The notes beneath the pieces were generated by a model, which saw only the letters and a program-made list of their open reading frames with translations, was not told the origin of the DNA and ran no database searches. From Ensifer adhaerens (GTDB taxonomy: Bacteria; Pseudomonadota; Alphaproteobacteria; Rhizobiales; Rhizobiaceae), in contig NZ_CP083349.1 of NCBI RefSeq assembly GCF_020035535.1, forward strand, positions 4,127,018 through 4,191,017: 64,000 bases of DNA, given 5' to 3'. The position numbers were made by a program, and so were the translations under genes. Below are positions 8,712 through 17,363 of this stretch, in pieces (position 1 is the first letter of the stretch; every line of letters starts with the position of its first letter).

Positions 8712-9697
8712 TCTTTGAAACCGTAGAGCAGCTAGCCGTTCCCTCGCTCGAACTGCGCCAGGGATTTGCGTCGATCGTGCGCACCATTGCGGCCCATGAC
8801 GCCGCTATGGGCGCACGCCCGGAGATGAACAGCATCGAGGTCGGCGGCACGTCTTCGTCGGATACGCCGCTCGCCTTTCCGCTTACCGTTGCTGCCTGGA
8901 ACCTGGAACGCTGCCTGTTCCCGGCGGAAAGTGCCGCGCATCTGGCCGCAACGAATGCTCCGGTCGTCCTGCTTTCGGAAATGGACAGCGGCATGGCCCG
9001 CACCAGCCAGCGTCATCCGACCGCCGAAGTCGCCGACACGCTCGGCATGCACTATGCCTATGGCATCGAGTTCATCGAGATGGGTCTCGGCTCCGATACG
9101 GAGCGCGAATTCTGCGAGGATGATTTCAACGCCAAGGGGTTTCACGGCAATGCGCTGATGGCATCCGTGCCGCTCGGACGACCCTTCATGCTGCGCCTCT
9201 GGGGCGAACGCCTCTGGTTTACGGATGGCGAGCAGCCGCGTCTCGGCGAGCGCTTCGCGATCGGCGCGGTGATCGAAACGGAAGCCGGTCCCTTCGTCGC
9301 AGTCTCCACTCATCTCGAAAGTGCCACGACCGCCGTCTATCGCGAGCGCCAGGTCAAGGAATTGATCGATGCGCTCGATGAAACGTTTCCGGATATGCCG
9401 GTGCTGATCGGCGGCGATCTCAACACCGGCAACCACGCCGGCGGCGACTTCGAGGCCGAAGGGCTCTTTGCCTTGAGCGCTGCCAGGGGCTTTACCCGCC
9501 ACGGCGGACCGCTCGACGTCATGACCACGCGCCCGAGCTTGATCACCCGCTGGCCGGAACGGGCGATGAAGCTCGACTGGTTCCTGTCGCGCGGTTTGAA
9601 GATCGGCGAGACCCGCGTCGTCCCTTCGCTCGATGAAACCGGTCGTCCGCTTTCGGACCACGATCTCATCACCTGCGCCATTGAGGGCTTTGAATAG
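8708..9697 (+). CDS. Endonuclease/exonuclease/phosphatase (EEP) family hydrolase in the ugp operon
   Basis: 329 residues from a GTG that overlaps the ugpC stop (GTGA), with GGAGA 7 bases upstream, so it is clearly part of the ugp operon. EEP-fold motifs are present in order: VAAWNLERC near residue 62, a metal-binding Glu in VLLSEMD near 90, GNALMA near 147, STHLES near 203, the GGDLNTGNH motif near 237 and LSDHDLI near 318. The family includes metal-dependent phosphodiesterases and phosphatases. In E. coli the last ugp gene is ugpQ, a glycerophosphodiester phosphodiesterase of a different fold; this protein may do a similar job, but the substrate is unknown. No signal peptide is seen, so it should be cytoplasmic. 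Confidence 0.85.
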   Translation: MIFETVEQLAVPSLELRQGFASIVRTIAAHDAAMGARPEMNSIEVGGTSSSDTPLAFPLTVAAWNLERCLFPAESAAHLAATNAPVVLLSEMDSGMARTSQRHPTAEVADTLGMHYAYGIEFIEMGLGSDTEREFCEDDFNAKGFHGNALMASVPLGRPFMLRLWGERLWFTDGEQPRLGERFAIGAVIETEAGPFVAVSTHLESATTAVYRERQVKELIDALDETFPDMPVLIGGDLNTGNHAGGDFEAEGLFALSAARGFTRHGGPLDVMTTRPSLITRWPERAMKLDWFLSRGLKIGETRVVPSLDETGRPLSDHDLITCAIEGFE

Positions 9698-9807
9698 GCT
9701 CGCCTCTCCTTGCCTAAGGCGCGCCCGCATTCTACATGTCGAGGGCTTTGCCAGTGCGGCAGAGGGCAGCGGTTTTCCGTCCTCTTCCGTTCCGGCGGTT
9801 TGAAATC

Positions 9808-9827
9808 GATCACGGCTATCCGTGATC
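9808..9827 (+). other. Perfect inverted repeat just upstream of the gshB ribosome-binding site
   Basis: GATCACGG, loop CTAT, CCGTGATC: an 8-bp perfect stem with a 4-base loop. It ends 3 bases before the GAGGGA site (9831-9836) that serves the gshB ATG at 9844. There is no U run, so it is not a terminator for the upstream gene. It may be an operator or a 5'-UTR hairpin. Confidence 0.5.
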
Positions 9828-9843
9828 CATGAGGGATGGGTAG

Positions 9844-10791
9844 ATGGCGAAAATCGTCAATGTCGGGGTCCAGATGGACCATGTCTCGGGCATCAACATC
9901 GCGGGGGATTCCACCTTCGCCATGAGCCTCGAGGCACAGTCGCGCGGCTATCGTCTCTTCCACTATACGCCTGAGAAACTGTCGCTGCGCGACGGCAAGG
10001 TCTATGCGAGCGCGCAGCAGATGACGCTGCGCGACGTCAAGGGCGATCACTTCACGCTTGGCGAAGCCGAGCGTGTCGATCTTTCGACGATGGACGTCAT
10101 CCTGCTCCGCCAGGATCCGCCCTTCGACATGGCCTACATCACCTCGACGCATCTTCTCGAGCGCCTGCATCCGAAGACGCTGGTCGTCAATGATCCGGCC
10201 TGGGTGCGCAATTCGCCGGAGAAGATCTTCGTCACCGAATTTGCCGACCTGATGCCGAAGACGCTGATCACCCGCGACCCCGCCGAAATCGCCAGCTTCC
10301 GCCAGGAGATGGGCGACATCATCCTGAAGCCGCTCTACGGCAATGGCGGCGCCGGCGTCTTCCATTCGACGCGCGACGATCGCAACCTCTCTTCTCTTCT
10401 GGAAATGTTCGGCCAGATGTTCCGCGAGCCCTTCATCGCCCAGGAATACCTGCCGGCGGTGCGCAAGGGCGACAAGCGCATCCTGCTCGTCGACGGCGAG
10501 CCGGTCGGCGCCATCAACCGCGTTCCGGCCGAGCATGACGCCCGCTCCAACATGCATGCCGGCGGCCGCCCGGAGCCGACCGAACTGACGGCGCGCGAAA
10601 AGGAAATCTGCGATCGCATCGCTCCGGCGCTGAAGGCCCGCGGCTTCCTCTTCGTCGGCATCGACGTCATCGGCGACTACATGACCGAGATCAACGTGAC
10701 CTCGCCGACCGGCATCCGCGAAGTCAAGAAGTTCGGCGGCGCCGATGTCGCCAGCCTTCTCTGGGATGCGATCGAGCGCAAGCGCGCCTGA
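9844..10791 (+). CDS. gshB: Glutathione synthetase
   Basis: 315 residues, as in the prokaryotic GshB family. N-terminal block [21 protein letters not shown] (about 7-27) and the ATP-grasp core are clear: [14 protein letters not shown] near 161, [27 protein letters not shown] near 200, and the metal-binding end [22 protein letters not shown] near 273. The enzyme adds glycine to gamma-glutamylcysteine to make glutathione. GAGGGA upstream of the ATG gives the start. It stands alone between the ugp operon and comM. Confidence 0.96.
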   Translation: MAKIVNVGVQMDHVSGINIAGDSTFAMSLEAQSRGYRLFHYTPEKLSLRDGKVYASAQQMTLRDVKGDHFTLGEAERVDLSTMDVILLRQDPPFDMAYITSTHLLERLHPKTLVVNDPAWVRNSPEKIFVTEFADLMPKTLITRDPAEIASFRQEMGDIILKPLYGNGGAGVFHSTRDDRNLSSLLEMFGQMFREPFIAQEYLPAVRKGDKRILLVDGEPVGAINRVPAEHDARSNMHAGGRPEPTELTAREKEICDRIAPALKARGFLFVGIDVIGDYMTEINVTSPTGIREVKKFGGADVASLLWDAIERKRA

Positions 10792-10833
10792 TCGGCGCTA
10801 GCGGATAGACTACTCCGGTCGACGAAGCGTGCT

Positions 10834-10873
10834 GCGGGCCTTCGCCCGCGGCCGTTTGCCGGAACGGCACCTT
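10834..10873 (+). terminator. Possible gshB terminator (two hairpins, weak U run)
   Basis: GCGGGC-CTTC-GCCCGC at 10834-10849 is followed at once by GCCGTT-TGCCGG-AACGGC at 10851-10868 and ACCTTTG. The stems are good but the U run is short, so termination may be partial. Confidence 0.4.
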
Positions 10874-11008
10874 TGCCGATGCGTCCGCCTCCTTTCGAAT
10901 GTTCTGTAATTGTTCTTGTTTTTGTGCGTAATCCGTGCAAGGCTTCTGCCTGCAACCCTGGGCGGTTGTGGCGCCCGATAGCCGGGCTGCCTGGGCGAGG
11001 GGGCAAGC

Positions 11009-12541
11009 ATGGTCGCGCGCGTCAGCACGGTCGCATTTCAGGGTATCGAGGGTCTGCCTGTTGATGTGCAGGTGATGGTCGCACCGGGCAAGGTCGGGAT
11101 GCAGATCGTCGGCCTGCCGGACAAGGCCGTCGCCGAAAGCCGCGAGCGGGTGCAGGCAGCCCTGCATGCCTCCGGTCTCGCCCTGCCGGCCAAGCGGGTC
11201 ACCGTCAATCTCGCCCCCGCCGACCTTCCCAAGGAAGGCAGCCACTTCGATCTTGCCATCGCGCTCGGCCTGATGGCGGCCCTCGGCGCCATTCCGGGCG
11301 ATGCGCTGGCGCCCTATGTGGTGATCGGGGAACTGAATTTGGACGGTACGATTGCGGCGGTTGCCGGAGCGCTTCCGGCGGCAATCGGCGCCAATGCGCT
11401 CGGCAAAGGGCTGATCTGCCCGGCCGAAAGTGGACCCGAGGCGGCGTGGGCCGGGGCCGAGATCGATATCCTGGCGCCGCGCAGCCTGATCGCGATCGCC
11501 AACCATTTCCGCGGCACGCAGGTGCTTTCGCGGCCGGACGCCGCAATCCGCTCGGGCGCTACCGACCTGCCCGATCTCGCCGACATCAAGGGCCAGGAGA
11601 GCGCCAAGCGGGCGCTCGAGGTGGCCGCTGCCGGCAACCACAATCTCTTGATGGTTGGCCCGCCCGGATCGGGCAAGTCGATGCTCGCCGCCCGCCTGCC
11701 GTCGATCCTGCCGCCGCTCAACCCGACCGAGCTTCTCGAAGTGTCGATGATCCATTCGATCGCCGGGCAGCTTCCGGGCGGTAAGCTGTCGGACCGACGG
11801 CCGTTCCGCACGCCGCACCATTCCGCGACCATGGCCGCCATGGTCGGCGGGGGCTTGCGCGCCAAGCCCGGCGAGGCGTCGCTTGCCCATAACGGCGTGC
11901 TGTTTCTCGACGAATTTCCGGAATTCTCGCCGCAGGTGCTCGACGCGCTGCGCCAGCCGCTCGAGACCGCCGAATGCATCATCGCCCGTGCCAATCACCG
12001 CGTCAGCTATCCCGCCGCGATCCAGCTTGTCGCCGCCATGAACCCCTGCCGCTGCGGCATGGCCGGCGAACCCGGTCGCAGCTGCGCCCGCGGCCCGCGC
12101 TGCATGTCCGACTATCAGGCGCGCATCTCCGGTCCGCTGATGGACCGCATCGATATCCGCATCGACGTGCCGGCCGTCAGCGCCGCCGATCTCCTGAAGC
12201 CGGCCGCAGCCGAAAGCAGCGAGGTCGTTGCCCGCCGGGTCGCGCATGCCCGTGCCATGCAGATCGACCGCTTTGCCGTCCTCGGCCATGCGGACTTGAC
12301 CAGCAATGCCCGCGCGTCGACCTCGCTGATCGAGAAGATCGCGGCACCCGACGCGGCCGGGCTGCAGCTTCTTCGGGACGCCGCCGAAAAGATGAAATTC
12401 TCCGCACGCGGCTACCACCGTGTCCTGAAGGTCGCCCGCACCCTCGCCGATCTCGATGGTGCCGCAACGGTCGGCCGCATTCATCTTGCCGAAGCGATTT
12501 CCTATCGCATTGCCGGCGAGCGGCTACAGGCGGCGGCATAG
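11009..12541 (+). CDS. comM: YifB/ComM family Mg-chelatase-like AAA+ ATPase
   Basis: 510 residues, normal for the family. N-terminal Lon-protease-like ChlI domain (about 1-190), then the AAA+ domain with Walker A GPPGSGKS at about 219-226, Walker B LFLDEFPEF near 292, and the cysteine-rich insert CRCGMAGEPGRSC near 346. A C-terminal Mg_chelatase domain follows. In gamma-proteobacteria ComM is a helicase that drives branch migration during natural transformation; the role in rhizobia is not established. GAGGGGGC upstream supports the ATG at 11009. Monocistronic as far as can be seen. Confidence 0.9.
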   Translation: MVARVSTVAFQGIEGLPVDVQVMVAPGKVGMQIVGLPDKAVAESRERVQAALHASGLALPAKRVTVNLAPADLPKEGSHFDLAIALGLMAALGAIPGDALAPYVVIGELNLDGTIAAVAGALPAAIGANALGKGLICPAESGPEAAWAGAEIDILAPRSLIAIANHFRGTQVLSRPDAAIRSGATDLPDLADIKGQESAKRALEVAAAGNHNLLMVGPPGSGKSMLAARLPSILPPLNPTELLEVSMIHSIAGQLPGGKLSDRRPFRTPHHSATMAAMVGGGLRAKPGEASLAHNGVLFLDEFPEFSPQVLDALRQPLETAECIIARANHRVSYPAAIQLVAAMNPCRCGMAGEPGRSCARGPRCMSDYQARISGPLMDRIDIRIDVPAVSAADLLKPAAAESSEVVARRVAHARAMQIDRFAVLGHADLTSNARASTSLIEKIAAPDAAGLQLLRDAAEKMKFSARGYHRVLKVARTLADLDGAATVGRIHLAEAISYRIAGERLQAAA

Positions 12542-12794
12542 CGATCGCCCCCACTGCGGCAATCGATCCATGTTTCGTGTTTTGAGGTTCCGACACCATG
12601 TTCTCCCCAGGCATGGCCGTTGCGCGAAACGCTTGGCCGGGCTGATCAGTCTTTTGATGTGCGGGTCTTTCCCGGGGCAGCGGCGCGCTTGCCGATCTCG
12701 CGCAAATTCTCGACGTTGCGGATGAGCTGTATTTCACCGCCGCAAACTCCAGTACGATCATCCTGAAGTGATTGGCCGACAGGGGGTGAACCGG

Positions 12795-13283
12795 ATGACG
12801 GATGCATCAAACGGCAGAAGAACCGATCGCGCCGAACGTCTGATCAAGGCGTTGCCGTCGGCGGTTTATGCCGCGCTGATCGATCCTGCTGCGGTGGCAG
12901 TCTGGTTGCCGCCCGAAGGCATGAAGGGGCAGGTGCTGGCCTTTGAGCCCCATGTTGGCGGCGCCTTCCGCATGGCGCTGATCTATGACAGCCCGCACGA
13001 TGGAACTCGTGGCAAGACCTCACAAGATGCCGACATCGTTTCCGGCCGCTTCGTCGCGTTGGAGCCGGATCTGTGCGTGGTGCAGGAGACCGAGTTTCAA
13101 TCCGACAATCCGGCCTTTGCCGAGACGATGCGGATCACCTGGGCGCTGGAGCCGATGGCAGATGGCACCCGCGCCAGCGTCACCTGCGAAAACGTGCCGG
13201 AGGGGATTTCCAAGGAAGATCACGACGCCGGCCTTCGCTCAACGCTCGCCAATCTCGCCGGCGTCACGGAGCAGTCTAGTTGA
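12795..13283 (+). CDS. SRPBCC (AHSA1-like) domain protein
   Basis: 162 residues forming a START/AHSA1-type helix-grip domain: RLIKALPSAVYAALIDPAAVAVWLPPEGM near residues 16-44, GGAFRMALIYD, SGRFVALEPDLCVVQETEF, and a C-terminal helix with GLRSTLANLAGVTE. Such proteins bind hydrophobic ligands; no specific function can be given. ATG at 12795 is preferred because AGGGGG lies 8 bases upstream; a GTG at 12768 is in frame but would overlap that site. The 250 bp upstream show no gene; a short frame ending at 12770 without a start codon might be a gene remnant. Confidence 0.75.
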   Translation: MTDASNGRRTDRAERLIKALPSAVYAALIDPAAVAVWLPPEGMKGQVLAFEPHVGGAFRMALIYDSPHDGTRGKTSQDADIVSGRFVALEPDLCVVQETEFQSDNPAFAETMRITWALEPMADGTRASVTCENVPEGISKEDHDAGLRSTLANLAGVTEQSS

Positions 13284-13312
13284 AGCGGGGTCGCCGGCCG
13301 ATAGGCAGAAGG

Positions 13313-13338
13313 AAAAAAGGGCGCCCTCGGCGCCCTTA
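13313..13338 (-). terminator. Rho-independent terminator of cysK
   Basis: Minus strand: AAGGGCGCC, loop GAG, GGCGCCCTT followed by TTTTCC. A 9-bp perfect stem starting 22 bases after the cysK stop. It lies in the convergent gap with the AHSA1-like gene. Confidence 0.88.
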
Positions 13339-13360
13339 CTGAACGTTGGAGAATAGTGGA

Positions 13361-14329
13361 CTAACCACCCAGACCCTCGAACAGCACCGTCGAGAGATAG
13401 CGCTCGGCAAAGGACGGGATGATGACGACGATGGTCTTGCCGGCGTTTTCTTCCCGCTGGCCGACCTCGATCGCTGCCGTCAGCGCAGCACCTGCCGAAA
13501 TGCCGACCGGCACGCCTTCGAGCCGTGCGACGAGGCGGGCGGCCTCGATCGCCTCAGTGCTGTTGACCGTGACGATCTCGTCATAAACCGTGGTGTCGAG
13601 GATCGCCGGGGCAAAACCTGCGCCTATGCCCTGGATCTTGTGCGGTCCGGGGTTGCCGCCGGAAAGCACGGGAGACTCCTCCGGCTCGACGGCGATCACC
13701 TTGATCGACGGCTTGCGCGCTTTCAGCACCTGCCCGGCGCCGGTAATCGTGCCACCGGTGCCGATGCCGGAAACGAAGATATCGACGGCACCGTCGGTGT
13801 CGTTCCAGATTTCCTCCGCCGTCGTCTTGCGGTGGATTTCCGGGTTGGCCGGGTTTTCGAACTGCTGCGGAATAACTGCGTCCGGCAACGTCTCGACCAG
13901 TTCCTGCGCCTTGGCGATCGCGCCCTTCATGCCCTTGGCGCCTTCAGTCAGCACCAGTTCGGCGCCGAACAGAGCCAGCATCTTGCGCCGCTCGACCGAC
14001 ATGGTCTCCGGCATGGTGAGGATCAGCTTGTAGCCCTTGGCGGCGGCAACGAAGGCGAGCGCGATGCCGGTATTGCCCGAGGTCGGCTCGATCAGCGTCG
14101 TGCGGCCGGGTGTAATCTTGCCCTGCGCTTCCAGGCTCTCGATCATCGCCACGCCGATGCGGTCCTTGACCGAGGCGATCGGGTTGAAGAATTCGAGCTT
14201 GGCGAGCAGGTTCGCCTTGACGCCCTTTTCCTTGGCAAGCTTGTCCAGTCGCACGATGGGCGTATCGCCGATCGTTTCCGTGATCGAGGAATAGACGCGG
14301 CCGCGGCCGGGCTTGCGTGTGTCGGACAT
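13361..14329 (-). CDS. cysK: Cysteine synthase A (O-acetylserine sulfhydrylase)
   Basis: 322 residues. The PLP lysine is K55 in [11 protein letters not shown], the substrate loop is TSGNTG near 83-88, and the phosphate-binding loop [10 protein letters not shown] is near 185. The C-terminal [10 protein letters not shown] block near 273 is also typical. The enzyme makes L-cysteine from O-acetylserine and sulfide and can bind the C-terminal tail of CysE. Transcribed alone on the minus strand, with a strong terminator; a RIME-like repeat lies upstream. Confidence 0.95.
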   Translation of the reverse strand: MSDTRKPGRGRVYSSITETIGDTPIVRLDKLAKEKGVKANLLAKLEFFNPIASVKDRIGVAMIESLEAQGKITPGRTTLIEPTSGNTGIALAFVAAAKGYKLILTMPETMSVERRKMLALFGAELVLTEGAKGMKGAIAKAQELVETLPDAVIPQQFENPANPEIHRKTTAEEIWNDTDGAVDIFVSGIGTGGTITGAGQVLKARKPSIKVIAVEPEESPVLSGGNPGPHKIQGIGAGFAPAILDTTVYDEIVTVNSTEAIEAARLVARLEGVPVGISAGAALTAAIEVGQREENAGKTIVVIIPSFAERYLSTVLFEGLGG

Positions 14330-14364
14330 CGGTTTCTCCCTTGGGCGTGAACTCTTGGCCTAAA

Positions 14365-14409
14365 GCATGTCGCACAAAAGTGTGCAGCGGTTTTGTGATG
14401 ACGACATGC
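14365..14409. repeat. RIME-like palindromic repeat, first hairpin
   Basis: GCATGTCG and CACAAAA pair with TTTTGTG and CGACATGC around a short loop. The core CAAAAGTGTGCAGCGGTTTTG differs by one base from the core of the two repeats at 43351-43450. Palindromic intergenic elements of this kind are widespread in Rhizobiaceae. It lies upstream of cysK. Confidence 0.8.
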
Positions 14410-14426
14410 GAAAAACCATAAACTTG

Positions 14427-14464
14427 AAGCGCGGCGAGCGGATCTGAAGATCCGCGACGCGCTT
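14427..14464. repeat. RIME-like repeat, second hairpin
   Basis: Next to the first hairpin: AAGCGCG ... CGGATCT, two bases, AGATCCG ... CGCGCTT, a long imperfect stem with an inner perfect 7-bp part. Together the two hairpins (14365-14464) form a composite of about 100 bp in the gap between cysK and the LysE gene. On the minus strand it could also act as an end signal for the LysE transcript, but there is no U run. Confidence 0.7.
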
Positions 14465-14568
14465 TAAGAATAGGAACAATGGCCGCGCAATTCCAGAACG
14501 GCAAACACGGAGAGACGATCCGCCGAAGGAAAAACCACCGGCGAAGTCGTTGTTCGGGAAAAGTTTTT

Positions 14569-15186
14569 TCAGCTCGCGCGGACGGCGATATAGGCGGCCG
14601 TTCCGGCGAGCACGCTGGCGGCAACGCGGTTCAGCGCCTTGAGTGCCTTGGGTTGCTTGAGCAGAAGTCGTGCGCGCGCGGCGAGCAACATGTAGGGAAC
14701 GAGCACCGTCAGGAGCATAAGGAAGGTTGCCGTCAGCAGCAGGCCGTAGTCGCGCGGGCCGATCGCCGCGATGTCGATCAGCGTCGGCACCAGCGCCACA
14801 TAAAACAGCATCGTCTTCGGGTTTCCGAGCGTGACGAGCAGGCCCGAGAGGAAGGACATCGCCGCATTCGTCGGGGGCTTCGCCTTGATATCCTCGGGCA
14901 GCAGCCCCGCGGTCCAGAGCTTCCAGGCGATATAGCCGAGATAGAGGACGCCGGCGAGTTTCACCACCAGGAAGAGGGTGGTGAAGGTCTGGGCGATCAG
15001 GGCCAGCCCGAGCACGACCGCCGTCAGGTAGATCATGTCGCCGAGGATGACGCCGAGACCCATGAAGAAGGTTTCGCGAAAGCCGGAGCCGAGCGCGCGC
15101 GCGACGAGCGCCGTCACGCCGGGGCCCGGGATGGCTGCAGCGATGAAGAGCGCGCCGCTATAGGCGATAAGGGCCGCGAGCGTCAT
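14569..15186 (-). CDS. LysE family amino-acid exporter
   Basis: 205 residues, all-membrane with about six spans. The RhtB/LysE signature is present: AAAIPGPGVTALVARALGSGFRETFFMGLGV near residues 17-47 and GLLVTLGNPKTMLFYVALVP near 115. Family members export amino acids such as lysine, homoserine or threonine; the substrate here is not predictable. The start at 15186 matches family length. It is divergent from a second LysE-type gene, but the two proteins are only distantly similar. Confidence 0.88.
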   Translation of the reverse strand: MTLAALIAYSGALFIAAAIPGPGVTALVARALGSGFRETFFMGLGVILGDMIYLTAVVLGLALIAQTFTTLFLVVKLAGVLYLGYIAWKLWTAGLLPEDIKAKPPTNAAMSFLSGLLVTLGNPKTMLFYVALVPTLIDIAAIGPRDYGLLLTATFLMLLTVLVPYMLLAARARLLLKQPKALKALNRVAASVLAGTAAYIAVRAS

Positions 15187-15361
15187 GGGACTTCCTTCCG
15201 ATGGTGATGCCGGTTTCTAGCGCAAACGGGACGAAAAAGGAAATCAAGGAGCGACGACCAATGGGCACGCGGCGACAAAATTGATCCGGTGACAAGTCTC
15301 GCATTGTCCGCTGGCGCCGGATCGGTAGAGCTTGCAGAAAACGAGCGAAAGGCGCCTCTCG

Positions 15362-15994
15362 ATGCCCGAGTTGAAAGACATGATCGGCTTTGCCCTGCTT
15401 GCCCTCGGCATGGTGCTGACGCCGGGGCCGAACATGATCTATCTGATCTCGCGCTCGATCAGCCAGGGGCCGGGTGCCGGCTTGATCTCGCTCGGTGGCG
15501 TGGCGCTCGGTTTCGTCGTCTACATGGTCTCGGCCGCGCTCGGTATCACCGCACTCCTGTTGGCGGTGCCCTTTGCCTATGACGCCCTTCGGATCGCCGG
15601 CGCCGGCTATCTGCTCTATCTCGCCTGGCAGGCTGTGCGGCCCGGTGGGCGTTCGCCCTTTCAGATCAAGCATTTGCCGAAGGATGGGCCGAAGAAGCTG
15701 TTCGCCATGGGGTTTCTGACGAGCTTGCTCAATCCCAAGGTGGCGGTGCTCTATCTCTCGCTGCTGCCCCAGTTCATCCGGCCGGAGCTTGGCAACGTGC
15801 TTGGCCAGTCGCTGGTCTTCGGCTCGATCCAGATCATGACCAGCGTCACGGTCAACGCGATGATCGCGCTTGCCGCCAGCGGCATCGCCGCCTTCCTCGC
15901 CGGTCGGCCGCTGTTCATGGTGGTGCAGCGCTGGGCGATGGGGACGGCGCTGTTCGGCTTCGCGCTGAGCATGGCATCGGAGGCGCGGCGCTAA
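15362..15994 (+). CDS. LysE family translocator
   Basis: 210 residues with six predicted spans and the LysE/RhtB signature LTPGPNMIYLISRSISQGPGAGLISLGGV near residues 18-46, and GFLTSLLNPKVAVLYLSLLPQF near 119. The ATG at 15362 is preferred (AAAGG about 10 bases upstream); a TTG at 15332 is in frame. Divergent from the other LysE gene with 175 bp between the starts. No regulator gene is attached, and the substrate is unknown. Confidence 0.87.
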   Translation: MPELKDMIGFALLALGMVLTPGPNMIYLISRSISQGPGAGLISLGGVALGFVVYMVSAALGITALLLAVPFAYDALRIAGAGYLLYLAWQAVRPGGRSPFQIKHLPKDGPKKLFAMGFLTSLLNPKVAVLYLSLLPQFIRPELGNVLGQSLVFGSIQIMTSVTVNAMIALAASGIAAFLAGRPLFMVVQRWAMGTALFGFALSMASEARR

Positions 15995-16033
15995 CGCGCG
16001 CTTGCTGATGCCTTCCTCAACCCCGGAACTGGC

Positions 16034-16339
16034 TTACTCGAAAACCGGCCGCATGAAGCTGCGCTCATAGCTGACGATGCAGCGCGTCTTCTCGGCATAG
16101 GCGAAGGCTTCCTGGCATTCCGGATCCGCAGTCATCTCCTTGCGATAGGTCTCGTAGGCGGCAAGGCTCGGAAAGCTGAAGAGCGCGAGCGCGATGTTGT
16201 TCGCCCCTTCATGCGGCAGGAAGTAGCCGTGATGCGTGCCGCCGAGGCGGTTGACCAGCGGAATCCAGAGCTTGGCATAGTGCTCGAACTCGGCCGCCTT
16301 GTAAGGGTCGATGACGTATTTCAGGTAGCAGGTGATCAT
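16034..16339 (-). CDS. NIPSNAP family protein
   Basis: 101 residues: MITCYLKYVIDPYKAAEFEHYAKLW at the N-terminus, then a GGTHHGYFLPHEGANNIALALFSF block and CIVSYERSFMRPVF at the end, a ferredoxin-like alpha/beta fold of the NIPSNAP family. Function in bacteria is unknown. Its start overlaps the stop of the DMT exporter gene by 4 bases (ATGA), so it is the second gene of a two-gene operon probably controlled by the divergent Lrp-type regulator. Confidence 0.82.
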   Translation of the reverse strand: MITCYLKYVIDPYKAAEFEHYAKLWIPLVNRLGGTHHGYFLPHEGANNIALALFSFPSLAAYETYRKEMTADPECQEAFAYAEKTRCIVSYERSFMRPVFE

Positions 16340-17250
16340 GCGGTTCTCCCTTCGCGCCTACGCTTGATAAAAGAGGGCAGGCGAAGTTGCCAGCCGAGAT
16401 TCATGCCCGCGGCGGCAATGAGGATCGCAATCGAGCCGACGATCTGGATCGGCTGCAACTGGTGGCCGAAGGCAATGCGGTCGACGACGATCGCGCCGAT
16501 CGGATAGATGAAGGAAAGCGCTCCCGTCATATGCGTCGGCAGTCGCTGGATCGCGCCGTAAAGCAGCACATACATCAGCCCGGTGTGGATGACGCCGACG
16601 GTGACGAGGATCGACCATTGCGCCCCCCCGGACGGGGCAGGGGCCGCAAGCGCCATCGGCGCCAGCATCAGGGTGCCGGTGATCACCTGGATCAGTGCGA
16701 TCAGATGCGGCGGCGTGCCCTTGAGCAGCTTCGTCGCAATCGCCGCGATCGCATAGAAGAAGGCGGCGCCGATCGAAAGGGCGACGCCGACCAGATAGCT
16801 CTCCGGCGCGAAGCCTTGGCCGGGCTTGGCCGCGATGATCGCGAGCATGCCGGCAAAGGAGACAGAGAGCCAGAAGATCTTGGTGGTGGTGATCTTCTCG
16901 CCGAGAAACAGCGCGCCGAGCCCCAGGAGCATGAAGGGCTGGGTGTTGTAGACCATGGTCGCGATCGAGATGGAGGCATGGGAATAGGCAGCAAAGAGCA
17001 GCAGCCAGTTGACGACGATCGCGATGCCGCCGAGGACGGAAAGCACTAGCATCCTCCGGCTGAAGTGGCGACGGTCGAGCAGTCCGAGCGCCCAGGCGAT
17101 GGCAAAGAGCGTCACCGCCCCGAAGACGCAGCGCCAGAACACGACGCTCGTCACCGGCTGTCCCGACATCAGCACGAACCAGCCGATGGTCCCGGAGATC
17201 AGCATTGCCGCCGTCATCTCGATGCTGCCACGTTTGAGTTCGGTGTTCAT
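16336..17250 (-). CDS. EamA/DMT family exporter
   Basis: 304 residues with ten predicted membrane spans in two EamA repeats (about 7-135 and 150-290). Features include ISGTIGWFVLMSGQPVTSVVFWRCVFG near the start and AYSHASISIATMVYNTQPF near 88, the usual end of the first repeat. Likely an inner-membrane metabolite exporter, substrate unknown. ATG at 17250 gives normal family length; the upstream in-frame extension is arginine-rich and unlike the family. It is divergent from a Lrp/AsnC gene with an inverted repeat between them, a layout often seen for Lrp-regulated amino-acid exporters. Confidence 0.85.
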   Translation of the reverse strand: MNTELKRGSIEMTAAMLISGTIGWFVLMSGQPVTSVVFWRCVFGAVTLFAIAWALGLLDRRHFSRRMLVLSVLGGIAIVVNWLLLFAAYSHASISIATMVYNTQPFMLLGLGALFLGEKITTTKIFWLSVSFAGMLAIIAAKPGQGFAPESYLVGVALSIGAAFFYAIAAIATKLLKGTPPHLIALIQVITGTLMLAPMALAAPAPSGGAQWSILVTVGVIHTGLMYVLLYGAIQRLPTHMTGALSFIYPIGAIVVDRIAFGHQLQPIQIVGSIAILIAAAGMNLGWQLRLPSFIKRRREGRTA

Positions 17251-17316
17251 GATCGCTGCTCCATGTTGATGATTGGAGAATAGCCGGAGCCTGCGACCTT
17301 TCCCATGGATACAGGA

Positions 17317-17338
17317 AGGCAATTGTGCTATATTGCCT
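17317..17338. promoter_or_regulatory. Inverted repeat, candidate operator of the Lrp-type regulator
   Basis: AGGCAAT, 8-base spacer TGTGCTAT, ATTGCCT: a perfect 7-bp inverted repeat with an A+T-rich centre in the 113-bp gap between the divergent DMT exporter and Lrp/AsnC genes. Lrp-type proteins bind such dyads and often control the divergent exporter and themselves. Confidence 0.6.
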
Positions 17339-17363
17339 AATTATCTAAGTTCCGTTTGCTGTT

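Noticed and set aside
10724..12484. Long minus-strand frame opposite comM
   Set aside because: It is a shadow of comM; the product is low-complexity and unlike any family I recognise.
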